A stretch of DNA of 64,000 nt, taken from positions 310,001 through 374,000 of the forward strand of contig CAJNAR010000148.1 in assembly GCA_905220665.1 (NCBI GenBank). The letters run 5' to 3'. The notes under the pieces are model-generated. The model searched no databases, was not told the origin of the DNA, and saw nothing but the letters and a program-made list of their open reading frames with translations. This document shows, in pieces, positions 37,339 to 49,595 of the stretch; positions within the stretch are counted from its first letter, which is position 1, and every line of letters starts with the position of its first letter. A program made the translations under genes and the position numbers. The DNA is from Albugo candida (lineage: Eukaryota; Oomycota; Peronosporomycetes; Albuginales; Albuginaceae).

Positions 37339-40287
37339 GGTTGACAGCCACAAATTCATCTTTTCTTCGGCTACGACTTCAAGCACAATGATATGTTAAA
37401 AGCAGCTAATCATTCCAGCTTTGTGTTCAATGCTCGGATGCAGCGGATGTGTAAGAGATTGCGCAACCACATTGCCAGAGTAAAATCTCTTACGAGGTTA
37501 ATATCTCTGTTGCGAATTAGAGGTCAACGGTATGTAGGCATTCGAGATACTCTCAACGTGCTTAGTTGCGAATTAGAGGCAACCCTGTGATATTTGTCTA
37601 GGGGCCACTCTAGGACAAGATAGCACTTACTCCAACGATAGTTTAGCTTCTCAATGCTTCAGAGTATCTTATTTGTATTAGTCACACTGCATACGAGGAC
37701 GCTCAAGCCGAGTGCGACCGGGATACTCCTGAACTGTACTTTTCTTCTTTTGCATGTCCGTCGTCTGCATGATCACGGAGGCCTATACTCCAATATGTAC
37801 AGCAGACTGCCATGCGTAGACAAGAGAATGATAGGAGGAGGGAATGATGGGACTGTTCTTTTTTTACGCAGAATAATTGAATAATCATTCTGAGTGGTGT
37901 CCCAGTTGCTAATTGATATAGGGCCTTCAGGGAAGTGGGATTAAGAGTGCCTGAGACAAGACAGCTTGACGATAGAGACTCCCAATAGTAGCTATCCACG
38001 AGAAACTCGTTTAGATTGTCAAGATCAAGAAAGTATTCCTGAAATGGACTTCTCATGGGCAAAAGAAACGCTTTTTGACAAATTTCAAATATCAATTATA
38101 AAGAACCCGATGAAAAGGCAAAGGAGGTCCATTCTAACCGACCAAGAAAAGTGATGCAAACACGAAGACGAATCGAGCGGCAAATCTACAATAAAAAATG
38201 TTTACGATGTAAGAAATTAGGGGCATAAACAAAAACATTCCTGGTAAGAAACCAAGGAGATCAGTGAAGAAGCTTATTTCTAAGCGGCATTCCAAGTGGT
38301 GGAGTTCACAGCGTGTATCCTGAACAGTAAAGTGTGTAGCATATGTGTTTGTATGAAAAAGAATTTTTTTGGACCTACAAGTAGTAAAAAAAAGCATTCT
38401 GAAAACCATTGGAGACTAAAGTTCCATATTCATCGCAGCCACAATAATCTTGCAAAGCGATTTCATTGACCAATTACGGACAGAGGAAGATGCATGTTGC
38501 CGTAAATGCAACGGGAAAGGAAATGGTGTGCAGAAGCTCTGAACACTTCTTTCTACATATTGAAAAGAGTACCATTGGTTGCAAACCAATAAAACAGACT
38601 TTGGGAATAATGGTATTGTTATCAATTTAATATTGTGTTTTGATAGGTTTTAAAACCGGTGACTGTCCTGCAAACCAAGAATTCGAAACGACCCAAATCT
38701 GAAGAGAGGTTTAAAGCTGCATTATTTCTAGGCAACTTCTAAAATACGGAAGAATATCGCGTATGCCATTTGAAATCTCACCGTTTGGCAACAACCCGTC
38801 TTGCTACTCTTCAAGACTTTTAATCATCGGTTTACGCTTGACCTTTGTGCGAAGATTAATCAGCCCATTGAACGATTGGAGTTCGAGTTAAAAAAATTGG
38901 AGTTCGTGGCAAACGAGACTGATTCTGAAGTAGATATACCCTTTAAAAGCAATTGAGCTATGGAGATTGGTAGAGATAATGATAAACAAGCTGACCCAAG
39001 TGAAGATAATGTCAATACGGATAGTTATACTGATACGGTATTCGTGTCCAGAAAAAGATAAGATGGTTTGTATCGCTCTCCATTATGAGCATGATCGTGA
39101 CATGAAACCGAATCAAAGCGAGCATGCCAGCATAGTCATGATTCTCAGGTGCCATTTTTCTGTTAGGTTTAGAGAGAATCGAGGACGGAATAAACTGCGA
39201 ATCAGACTAGAGCATGCCATTGCTTTGGTGAACTCACCAACGTATAGAAAAATGCAATCTCACTATTCAAATGAATGAAAAATTGACATTGATGAAGATA
39301 TCAAAGCGCTTGATGGCCCGAGTTCTTGGACGCTGATATAGCAAAAATGGAACAGGAAGGTTATTGGAACAAAAAGGTATCTACTATGGAGGGAAATCGA
39401 GTTGGTCGACAGCAAATATCAGAGCTAGACTCGATGTTTTAGGATATCAACAAAAATAAGGGTTTGATTATGTAGATTCATTTGCACCAGTTCCGGATAA
39501 GTATTCCATCCGTGATTACTTATCGGCTTGCTGTTCCGGACATTTTCCACAATAAGCAACATGATGTCGATACCGCTTCTCCCAATGGACAACTAGACGA
39601 AGACAGAAATATTCACTCACCAAGACTGTTCAACGCAAAAAGAAGTGAGTATGGGTTGACGCAAGCAGAATCAGCGTGGTTCTAAGAAAAACGAAAGTGT
39701 TGTGAAATATGAATTTTAATGGTGTTCGATAGACTCATGCATATGAAATCAATTAAATGGAAAGTCGATGATAAACATAGGCATTTTTTATATTGAGACT
39801 TTCGTTGACGAATTGACGGTACAAGAGATGAATGATATTGTTGCGAAGTAAGGAATCACTCTGAGGTGGTTGAACATAAAAAAGTCAAATATGCTTGAAG
39901 TACATAAGGGTTGGGATGAAGCATAACGTTTTAAGATAAAATATCCAGCACACATGGGATGATGCAAAATTTCTATCAAAGTTAGATAAACAAGTTTCTA
40001 ATTTAATTTCGTAGGTAACATTGTAAAAAAATAGAAGTAGATTCAAGCAAGAAGATTTGTCGACTCTAGCTTTTAAATGGAACAAGACTGGCCTTTGTTT
40101 TTTCAGTTACTCAACTAAAGCGATACTTTATAGAACCTAGTGTAGAGATCTTGAGGAGCTCCCACAGCACTTGAAGTTTGAAGTGATAATGGGATCACTA
40201 ACAGAGGAGGGTGGAAGTTCTGATAGGTATGTGCGTTTAGTGATACAGCTATGGCTGACAGGAATGAACATTGAAGAACAGTATCGG

Positions 40288-40533
40288 AGGGGTCCCGTAC
40301 CCAGCTCAGTTGGTTAAGTCTTGAGCGCACGGACCTTCTGCCGGAGGTCGTTAGTTCGATTTCCGGCATTGTGGACAGCGGTTTGAGCCCACCGAAGCAA
40401 TAAGCTTGGAAAATATCTGCCTCCCTAAGTTTGAAGTCAGACTTCATTGATATTCACACGGTCAAGGGCTCATGATAGGATAAGGAAGGTAGCTAGAAAA
40501 CCAGAAAAACAGCGCAATGAAATCCTTGACAAA
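40288..40533 (+). mobile_element. tRNA-derived SINE, copy 1
   Basis: 246-bp element with polymerase III promoter-like boxes: A box AGCTCAGTTGGTTAAG (40303-40318) and B box TAGTTCGATTTCC (about 40352-40364). It is flanked by a 15-bp target duplication GAAGAAC(A/T)GTATCGG (40273-40287 and 40534-40548, one mismatch), which fixes both ends. The tail after the tRNA-like head contains TTTGAGCCCAC and ends near GAAATCCTTGACAAA. The second copy at 42031-42278 is in the opposite orientation. tRNA-derived SINEs are known from Phytophthora; I infer a similar class here. Confidence 0.88.
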
Positions 40534-40986
40534 GAAGAACTGTATCGGGCATCATGATTATGACAATCGGTGCTTGAGTAATCTTCTGGTCAAAATTCAA
40601 TGTTGTAGCGTAAGAAGGATTGGAGCAGAGTGAACTGTTCTATCACTCTCTACAGAGAAATTGATATGGCTCAAGAATTTGTCCCTTAGTTGAAGGCAAA
40701 AGTTGGCAAACAAGCAAGCATTTCTGAGGACAATCAAAGTGCGATTTTCTTACCGGAAAAATTGATTTCAACGACCAGCTTAGCAAATTGTTCTTCAATT
40801 TCATTTTATTCGTGTTGATCTGGAGGATGAAAAAGTTCAGATTGAGGTAGTTGCATCCAAAATAGAGCATGATGATTATCGGACGAGCCCCAATTTATAC
40901 GGAGCAATTACAAGATTTGATGCATCTGGCGACCAAAGAGAATATGGCGTCGAAGGGAAGTTTTTATGAAAAAGCTTAGCAAATCT

Positions 40987-41185
40987 TGTTGCAAACGCAC
41001 AAGTTATCCGTGGGGCACATCCTAAAAGCATCCCACAATTGTTAACGCGGAAAATCAGTGCTGGTACTGTAATAACAAACGGAATGGACTTTACTTGTCA
41101 GAAAACTGGAGTGAGCACTTGTCTCAGCTGGTAGTGAGCTAAAGATTTATCTTTATACGTGTCTACTTTCCCAGTTATCTTTAAC
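40987..41185 (+). repeat. LTR, 3', decayed Copia-B-related element
   Basis: Starts TGTTGCAAACG and ends CTTTAAC. Best agreement with the 5' LTR is in the inner 140 bp (GCGGAAA(G/A)TCAGT onward); the outer part is more diverged. Confidence 0.7.
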
Positions 41186-41190
41186 ACCTT

Positions 41191-41667
41191 TTCTATAAAC
41201 TGAGAAAAGGTAAGCAAAATTCAAGGCAAAAGTCGAGTGTTTTCGGAAAATGTCATCTTGTGGCATTTTGTTACCCATTTTGCATTCTGAAAAACTCAAT
41301 CTACACCTAATAATTTAGCGGTTATAAACTTCTTTTTTTCATGGTTCAGTACCCTATTTAAGAGCACAAAACATTCTTTCCAAGTTTGATTGCATTTAGT
41401 GCTAGTGGTGAGATTTTGAGGCGCCAACTGATTAATCGAAAAAAAAAAATTCAAATTTAAGTCATAATGTGACAATCCAGAACCGACCCGTTGTCTCAAT
41501 TTTTCTAAGATTTTCGATACTGTACACTTGCTTCCGTTTTCAAGAGGCCAAAATATTCACATTCAAGCCTGGTTGCATTCAATATTTTTAAGTAAGGTGT
41601 TCAGAGTCCTACGTAATAGCCAAAGAGCAAATATATTTTGGTAGCCATTCATCTATAAGCATTGAAT
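41191..41667. other. No recognisable feature
   Basis: About 480 AT-rich bases between the Copia relic and the solo LTR. Nothing recognised. Confidence 0.5.
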
Positions 41668-41918
41668 CAACAGAGCTTGTGTCAAAACAAGAAATAAAGA
41701 AGTGAGATTAACCTTTGGGCTCTTGACTTACTATCAGCTAGTCCAAACCTTATTCCAACCTTTCCTAAAGTAACGTCACCAGCATTATTCGCATTTCAGT
41801 ATCATGCCTCACATTTGTAATCTTTTGTAAGTCATCATTTCAGACTTCTCGAACTGTTCTCAAGTAATTTATGCAGGTGCAATGCCTCTTCACTAAGCCA
41901 TGACTGTTTTGCGCAGCA
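41668..41918 (+). repeat. Solo LTR, copy 1 (strand arbitrary)
   Basis: 251 bp similar along its length to 46209-46456 (shared segments around CTTGTGT, CTATTCCAAC and ATGCCTCTT). Flanked by the 5-bp duplication TGAAT (41663-41667 and 41919-41923). Its first two bases are CA instead of TG, its last two are CA. Solo, with no internal region nearby. Confidence 0.65.
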
Positions 41919-42030
41919 TGAATGATGAATGACGAGATGCATGCCAACTATACTGCTGCGATTAAAAAAAAAGTTGTCTACGAGAAGACTTTTTTCAGCT
42001 GAAATGATTTCGTGCAGAAACGGGCCTTCT

Positions 42031-42278
42031 TGTCCAGGATATCATTACACTGTTTATCTAGTTCTTGATAGTTCTTTAACTTCCTTGGCTTGGATTCCAT
42101 GAGCCCCTGAGTGAGTGAATATCACTTACGTCTGACTTTGAACCTAGGGAGGTAGACATTTATCAAGCCTATTGCTTGAGTGGGCTCAAACCACTGCCCA
42201 CACTACCGGGATCTAACTGACGAACTCCGGCAGGGGTTTCGTGCGCCAAAGTGCTCAACCGACGGAGCTGGGTACGGA
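42031..42278 (-). mobile_element. tRNA-derived SINE, copy 2
   Basis: Reverse-complement relative of the SINE at 40288-40533 across its whole length. The B-box-like and A-box-like segments are recognisable on the minus strand. It is flanked by a target duplication of about 21 bp, TCGTGCA(G/A)AAACGGGCCTT plus two further bases (42010-42030 and 42279-42299, two mismatches). The head is more diverged than in copy 1. Confidence 0.85.
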
Positions 42279-42299
42279 TCGTGCAAAAACGGGCCTTTT

Positions 42300-44804
42300 C
42301 TCATCATTCCAAAAGGAGCAAGCTTGGAAGGAAGTATAGAACTTTACTCTCGGTTCAAATCTTCTTGTAGCGAAGTGATCTTAGCATCATTGTGGTTCAA
42401 ACATCGATATAGGCCAGTTTTCGCGTGCTCACAAAGAACTTCGATATTTATTCGTTCTTGGATCAACTAAGGGTTGATAACAAAGTTCCGGAAGAAAAAC
42501 CTTCCTGTGGAATATTGCACGAATTTCACCGTAAGTGTGTTGGCTGATAAACTTGATGTGTCCAGTTTGTAATGCTCCAATGAAGATGTTTCTTACTGGA
42601 AAGGAACTGCATTGAGTAAATATGTTGTTAGACGAACCGCTTTATATAACAATGGTTTATTCAGGTAAGGTGGTAAAAAATATATTTTTCAAGCTAAAAT
42701 GAAGCTTGACTCCCGTTTTCATTTTGCTCCAATTAACGTATGACTAGTAGTCAATGCATGTGATTTTGTCAATACTGTAGACATGTTTTATTGTTTTTTT
42801 CCTCACCACAAAACCAAAGGAAAAAAAGGTTTTACTCTTGCTAGCTGCGGCATCCAATTATGTAGAGTCTAATTCATAGAAGCTCATATGAGTCCAGTAA
42901 TAAATCAAGCTTGTGACATTTATTACAGGATGTATCCAGTGCCTGTTGCGACTATGAATAATACAGCCTTTGTTTAGAGCAACACAGGGACGGTTATTGC
43001 TGTGATCCTACTTTCACGGAAAAGGAACGTACCCATCACCCCATATAGTCAGGGTCGTTGAAAAGAGTTATCAAAGGGCGCAAACTATTAGAATTGATGT
43101 TTCACCCGTATATCCGAACGAATATGTAGCAAAGGAGCGTAAACAATATTCTATCAAGTCTAGAGGATTTGATATGTACAATAGTTAATCCAAGTTTCTG
43201 AACCATTCATTTTCACCAAGTAATGTCACATAATGCTATGATTTCATGCTCTTAGATCTGGTGCATACGATCACAATATGTGCAGAAAGGAATGGATAAA
43301 ATTTCTCAATTGTCGAAGTGCCGTAGCGAGGTCATATTCGTTCGAGATATGAAGAATCAACAAAATGAAACTTTTCGAGTTACACGAAACTCTGATACGC
43401 ACACATTCAATCATGGATTATTTCAGGGGAGTGCATTAGATCTTTTTCAGATCTTTGTCTAGAAAAAACGAAGTTCAGTCCTATCTAGAAATAGGGAGCT
43501 TTACAGAGCCAAATGAAAAGCTGGGCTGATCCCGCTTTGAATGCAGTATTACATAAAGACGATTATCAATACAAAAATTTATCGAGTCGACATCTTGAAG
43601 CGGAAGAAATGATTTGTAGGTCACATAGTACCAAGATACAGAGGGTAGAAAGTAAGGCTGCGTTGGACGCGTTAGGATATCATGGAAGGAACTTATTTCT
43701 GCCTTAAACTAGAAATCAATCCTCCAGTAGAAGATTTGATTCACCATACTTACACATCAACAAATCGCATGCTAAGATGAATTTTTTGTTTGCTAGGAAT
43801 TTGCTCACCCAAAACAAAATAATTGAAAAAGATTTTTTGTTTTTACGCGGATAACGGATGTACATGAGTTTGTGATCATATTACGATAAAAAATAATCAT
43901 GTGGTATGCACTTATAAACGAATGCATAAAACAGACCCTAACATCATTTTCTTATTCGGATGTGGCTAACTAGACAAGGAGTTTTACATCCCACACTCAA
44001 GACCGAATCTTTCCTCTATATTTACGGATTGGGATGAAGGCTACCTAACGATTGATGTTCATAAAATACCCTCGTGTTTCTCGTATCATGTGCCAGAATC
44101 TTCATCTATTCTGGAATGCTGAGGTTCAATTTTTTCGATTGGATATATAAGAATTTGAGAAGCAAGTTTGAAGGGGTGCCATGAATTTTTATACAATTCA
44201 TCAGCTCCTATACTATCATGTTTAAATTCCTTTCCTCCTACTTCAACGTGGGAATATTACGTAAGTCTTGCTTCACAGCTGTGTAAGCCTTTTAATGGTG
44301 CACGACATCACGCAACTGATCCAAAGCAAAAAATTTGAAAACAAAAAAGAGCATTATGACTTTCAAACGGGCAAGGAACACTGTTTTTACGACATCTTTG
44401 TGATGCGTACTTAGGGGCGCTAGGTATGGATGTGTACAATTGACCGCCGCAGTCTGAATATGGTGATATTTATTGGCCTATTGAGCAACTGACCAATAAA
44501 TTCCAATCGATTTCAACACCCTTAAAAAAAAGGGCGTCTATTGATATTTTCTAATCAAATAGGATTCCGCAGCGTTATTCGAAACATATGTCAATGATCA
44601 TGAGTGACGTAATAAGATTATATGAGGACGAAAAAAGTTCAAGATCCAAAACAAGCTTACCAAAAGGATTTTGGAATCGTTCTGAGAGAATTGTTTTATC
44701 TATTCTATGAAGTTGAGTATATCCAAAATACCTCGCGGGTTTCAAATCAGGACGACGCCGCAACGCATCCGTGGCTGTCTTTGAAAAGAATTAAGATCTT
44801 CTAA
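42300..44804. other. Gene-poor stretch, probably decayed transposon sequence
   Basis: About 2.5 kb with only short frames (up to 64 codons, near 43280 and 43513) and no motif I can name. Some of it may be the gag region of the Copia fragment that follows, but I cannot show this. Confidence 0.4.
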
Positions 44805-44980
44805 GTAGCGGCGCAAGTAGCTACATGACCTTCGATGTGCGTAATTTCGATAACCATCAAATGCTCAGAAACGAGCAGTTTTTTGGATTAAAAATGGAGC
44901 ATTAATCGAACCAACAAGCACTGGTTGTTTCAGAGTTTTTGTTACAAAGTCGGATCACGAGATGTAATTAATTACGCCAT
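44805..44980 (+). pseudogene. Copia protease-region fragment
   Basis: The plus strand reads SGASSYMTFDVRNFDNHQML, the Copia aspartic-protease motif (DSGASSHM in intact elements) with the catalytic Asp codon lost upstream. It breaks off where the minus-strand LTR at 44981-45226 begins. A small relic of another Copia copy. Confidence 0.55.
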
Positions 44981-45226
44981 TGTTGGAATTTTCCATACAA
45001 GGTCCAGCGATGCACCATCATTTGTACCTTGGATCCTTGGATCCTAATTTCACCATTAGCTTATTTGAGTCCTTACTGCGGTTTCCATTATCGCAAATTC
45101 TATTCCATTAGTAATGATACAACCAACACTTACTTTCCGCGTGAGTAATCTTGTGATGTTCTCCGAGCGTTCTCAAAAGAAATTGCGTGGGCATCTGACG
45201 TACATACCTGAACGTATCCTCCAACA
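44981..45226 (-). repeat. LTR of the truncated minus Copia-B-related element
   Basis: 246 bp, TG...CA on the minus strand. The segment ACGCGGAAAGTAAGTG matches the LTRs at 37116-37338 and 40987-41185. Confidence 0.7.
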
Positions 45227-46208
45227 CTCCCCTCAACCCAACATTTCTGATGTCCGCCTGATGAATCAATCCGTGGAATAGCTTCGTCGAAATAGACTTT
45301 ATCAAGGAAACTGCAAGTTGATGTTTCGATTCAATGTACTCAATCTTTATTTTGCCATCCTTCTGTTGATCACGAAATGAATATGCTTTAACCGACTTCA
45401 AAACCTATTATTTCTCGCAATAGTAATTGCGCTTTGATTGTCCTCAAAAATAGTTACGTGTTAACCAGTCTTTGCCCTCAACTCGGATAGCGAATACTAG
45501 AGCCATACTACTGTCTGAATGCAGAGTGAAAGTGCACGGTAGTCTGCCGCGGCCGTTCTAAGCGTTACCTTTGCTTTATTTTTGAGTTGAAGATCATTGG
45601 GGCATCGTTAATCATAACCATGATTCCAAAAACAGATTTTCTGTCCTCCTTTCTATTCGCCCTTTGTGCGTCAAAATACGCACATACTTTCGAAAACGTT
45701 TCGCCGCCTCTATAACTGATCTTATTCTCACTTGTTGACTTCAAATACCTCAGAACTCATCGCTTCTTTCAGTATTCTTCGTTAGGTTGGTCCAAGTGTC
45801 GACTAAGTTGACCGACTGAAAAGGAAATATCTGCTCTTCTGCCATCTGAAATGTATAGTAAGAATCCAACTTAAAAGTGATAAGGACGAAAGTTCATTCT
45901 ACAGATCCTTCAATTTTTGATAAATGTTTGCCTTGTACATTTAAATTCCAAACCTGCTTAGCGTCGGTTTGGTTGATTTTCGGACCGTTATATGTGTGCT
46001 GGATGCTTGATATATGTTCATTAAATGTTTCTTTTGATCAAAATAAACTTGTAGTCCCAGCATATATTTGACCTTTCCGAGTGCTTTAATTTGAATTGAT
46101 TGCTTGGTTTCCGCGAAATCTCATTTTTTTCTGCTATTTTCGTTGTGCCAATAAACATGTCCTCAACATATAATGCGACTGTACCAGAGACTGTCCTTCT
46201 GCCGAAAG

Positions 46209-46456
46209 TGATAAGTCTTGTGTGCAAAGAAGAAAATATGGAAGTAAGACTAACATTAAGGTCCTTAGTTCACTATAAGCTAATCTAGGTCTATTCCAAC
46301 TATGCTTTGAAGTAATGTTACCAACGTTTCTTAAGTCGGTAACATCAGTCACATTAGTAAATTTGTGTATTATGAGCAAGAACTTCCCTGAATGTTCTCA
46401 GAGAATTCTTCTAAATGTCGTGCCTCTTTATAGAGTCAGGATTGTTTTGCGTAACA
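46209..46456 (+). repeat. Solo LTR, copy 2 (strand arbitrary), inside a Copia RT
   Basis: 248 bp, begins TGATAAGTC and ends GCGTAACA, flanked by the 5-bp duplication GAAAG (46204-46208 and 46457-46461). The Copia RT reading on the minus strand (CIFFLLRK, then ALYVEDMFIG) is interrupted exactly here, which confirms insertion. Relative of 41668-41918. Confidence 0.8.
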
Positions 46457-48849
46457 GAAAGAATATGCATGATTCTGCTGTACAATGTTGGAATCCCATA
46501 TCAAAGAACACTTTCGATATTGTCTTGAACCAAGTTGCTGCTGCTTGTGTACAAATCATAGAGACTTCCGTCTGAATGCCTAACTTCATCAGGCTAAGCT
46601 TAGACACCTCTAAGTGGGTGAATGTAAACGTTTTTCTCTTTATGCCTATTCAAGAAAGCAGTGTCGACATCATGATGCTGAATATGGAAACCCTGGTAAC
46701 AGCAAGTCGATTGCTCAACACAAATAGAATTCATGTTTGCGACTGGTGCATATGTTTCGATGTAACCAATTCCAACCTTTTCTCGAAATCTTAAACCAAC
46801 GAGTCCACATTTGTGCTTCAGTATTTCACGAATTTCATTTCGCTTCAAGGTGCTTACCTATTTTGTTTCAATAACCTTTATATAAGTTTTCTGCTCGACC
46901 ATATTGCACGCGTCATTTTATTTGAGCGCTTTCAGCTCATGTTCAATGGCAATTTTCCATTCGTTTTTAATTTGTAGATCGCATTGAATCTTTGTACGTT
47001 GTTGGTGTATCTGACGCAGCATTAGCATGTTTTTGTCCGATTTGAGACCCTTTCTTTGGTAGACATTCTTCTCGGCTAAAAGGAACAATAGCATGCGATA
47101 ATTCGTATCAAATAATTGAGCTGGACTGTTTGCTGTGAAGCAGTTTGTTTGACCCTATTGATTAATACAGTGACGTGCCATTGTAACCATCTAATCTCCG
47201 CCTGGGCACATCTCCATATAAAGATTGACATCAATGTTGATTCATCTCCATTTATGTAAGCTTTACATTATTACAAGCATCATCAATCTTTAAAGTGTCA
47301 TCAGCTTTATGTCCATATACAAGGAGCATTTCCGCTTCACCATCGGAGTCATTTCCCATGAAATATAGTCGTTCCATATTTTGATCTTGGCACAATATTA
47401 CAACATATTTTGATGGATGGAGTTCTTAAAAAGTAGCTGAACGCGTTATTTCCTAGCGATGAGATTCCATGCTCCATACACTATATCTTAATGTATGATA
47501 TCGGAATAGCCCAAAAACATACATTTGTACACTTTCTTGTCAAACTTTTATCTTTTTGACTCATCGATTCGTGCTGATACCCCAAAGCTCCAATAAACTT
47601 CAAATGCGAAACGTCTGTTGATCAGCATAACACACTTCAAATGGTGCTTTTTTTGTTTGCTGCACATGGTTCTCTGGTGATCTATACACAGCTGATTCAT
47701 AGCTTCTGCTAATCTTTTTCTTTCTACTTGCATGTGCGACAACCTACATCTTGCTCTTTCCGTAATTGTTCGATTCATTTGCTCTACAAGCCCATTCTGT
47801 TGAGGTGAAAATGGAACTGTAGTCTGATATACAATTCCGCCTTTTCGCATCGCTTGGCAAATTTGTGGTTGAGATATTTACCACCTTTATCTTCTGTACG
47901 AAAGCACTTGGTCCTTTTTGCATGTTGCTTTTCTAGTAGCGCTCTGAATTTTACGAACTTACTCAGCAATTTCGACTTGGTTTGGATGAAGTGATCATTC
48001 ATCAGTCTTAAAAAACGTCGATGAAAGTGACGATGTACTTTGCACCACCCTGTGCCTTTCCCTGTATCGATCCAACAACATCGCTGTATACCAGCTCTAG
48101 AAGCGCTTATGTTTCCACCTTTAGATATGCAGACGAAAGAAATGGTTGAACAAAAGATTCTACATTAATACAGCTTTCGCAAATGCCGTGAATCTTCATA
48201 ATCCAATGCTGATGTTGAATTCACATGAAAACCTTGCACAAGATTCTCAATACTCCTTAATTTTTTGACCGAAAAATGACCCAATCTTGCGTGCCCAATT
48301 GAAACATTCACCAAATTCCATTCTTCTCTGATATTTCCCCACAAAGATTCCGAACTTCAAGTGCGTCACATGTTAGCACAAAAGCTTTTCCTTCCCGCTG
48401 TATCCGCATTATGATTTCAGCATCACTTTCGATTTCACAGGTGACATTTCCAGTATCACATAAAGTCCTATTTCTGCGAGCGAAGAGACGGAGACAAGCT
48501 TCTGATCGAGATCGGGAACGTAAAGGACATAATCAATTCTGACAGTTTTGCTGTTCTTTAGTTGAGCGTAAATGCTGCCGACCCCTATTGCATTTACCTT
48601 GCATCCAGTGGCAACTGAAACTGGAACTCTTCTCTTCAATGTTTGCAGGTCTGAAACTTTTTTTGGTTTGGACACATGGCTACTCACTCCACTGCCCAGA
48701 ATCCAGTTGCTCTGTGCTCCTTGAAATGTCGTGAAAGCATGAGTTTCTTCAACCTTCTTCTTGGTTCTTTTCCAACAATGTTCTTGTTTGTGCTCACACT
48801 TGTTACATCGGAAACACTTTCCCTTGAACTTTTCTCCTTGTTCGGTATA

Positions 48850-49084
48850 TGTCGCAATGGCATCAGTCAATCATAAGATCGGATAAGAGTTCCGTGAATC
48901 GGATGCTGATATTTGAGGTCAGGAAACAATGTTTAGACAGTGCATCATATTTCGCCAATCAAGATTGATACAGCGGAGCTTATAAGTAAGACAATGCGCA
49001 AGTCAACGCTAGGGCTTAGAATAGTACCAACAACTAAGGACCGTAATATATCCACTTTCCATTTAACCAACTAAAACAACAACA
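48850..49084 (+). repeat. Copia-A plus copy, 5' LTR (235 bp)
   Basis: Followed by GGTTATGAGCCTAAGC, the same inner edge as the minus copy. Confidence 0.88.
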
Positions 49085-49318
49085 GGTTATGAGCCTAAGC
49101 TCACTCTCAAATTGAAATCCAGTGTCAGTCATAAATACAGCTTTGGAATTATGAATGATCCAACAGCCATGCTCAATGAAGATGATTGTTTCGTTTGGGG
49201 ATTTAACACTCGTCTCAAGCTGATGAGGAAATGTCTGTTGGACCACTGATGCAAACAAAGAACCAATTGCTGACAATCAAGTCTGAATCATGGAGAGTCA
49301 ATGACTTGAAGGCATTCG

Positions 49319-49543
49319 TGTTGAAGAAAGTCGGATAAGTTCAGAAAAAATTCGGGTAAGATCGGAAGAGTCGGATAAGATCAATAGTCAGATAAGATCA
49401 GATCATTGATAGCGCGGAAAGATGCGATAAATAGGTTACTAATAGTATAGAGAAGCGATATAGAGAATATGGTATAGGCTTAGACTATCTTTTTGAGAAC
49501 TAAGGACCTACAAATATAGGCACTTTCCAATTTGACTACAACA
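49319..49543 (+). repeat. Copia-B 5' LTR (225 bp)
   Basis: Followed by GGTTAACAGCC, the likely primer-binding-site region. Confidence 0.95.
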
Positions 49544-49595
49544 GGTTAACAGCCACAACTCTTGTTTTTCTCAAAAGCTACCAACTCTATGAAAT

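Larger units (their letters stand above)
37116..41185 (+). mobile_element. Decayed Copia-B-related element with SINE insertion
   Basis: LTR-like ends 37116-37338 and 40987-41185 are related to each other and to the LTR at 44981-45226. ACCTT occurs at both outer edges (37111-37115 and 41186-41190, with a one-base ambiguity at the right end), a likely 5-bp target duplication. Inside, on the plus strand, are gag-like sequence (37385-37560, similar to 49600-49760), integrase end (near 38720-38800), RT (YVDSFAPVPDKYSIRDYL near 39470-39525) and RNase H (EDNQSAIFL near 40720). Frameshifts and stops are dense. The SINE at 40288-40533 sits inside it. Confidence 0.8.
44981..48849 (-). mobile_element. 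Decayed Copia-B-related element, minus, truncated in gag
   Basis: 3' LTR at 44981-45226 (minus strand TGTTGGAGG...CCAACA). Reading minus from 48849: zinc knuckle CFRCNKCEHKQEHCWK and protease region (48870-48409, active-site Asp changed, LGSGVSSH), integrase (SPQQNGLVEQMNRTITERARC near 47810-47750), RT (YAPVANMNSI near 46760; ALYVEDMFIG near 46170) and RNase H end (45401-45227). A solo LTR (46209-46456) is inserted in the RT. The 5' end is cut exactly where the Copia-A LTR begins at 48850, and the missing part is not found beyond 57950. Confidence 0.82.

Noticed and set aside
40300..40370. tRNA gene candidate (A- and B-box-like motifs)
   Set aside because: It is the head of a SINE with target duplications and a long tail, and the cloverleaf is degraded; not a functional tRNA gene.
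42180..42470. 96-codon frame
   Set aside because: Overlaps the SINE at 42031-42278 on the opposite strand; explained by the repeat.
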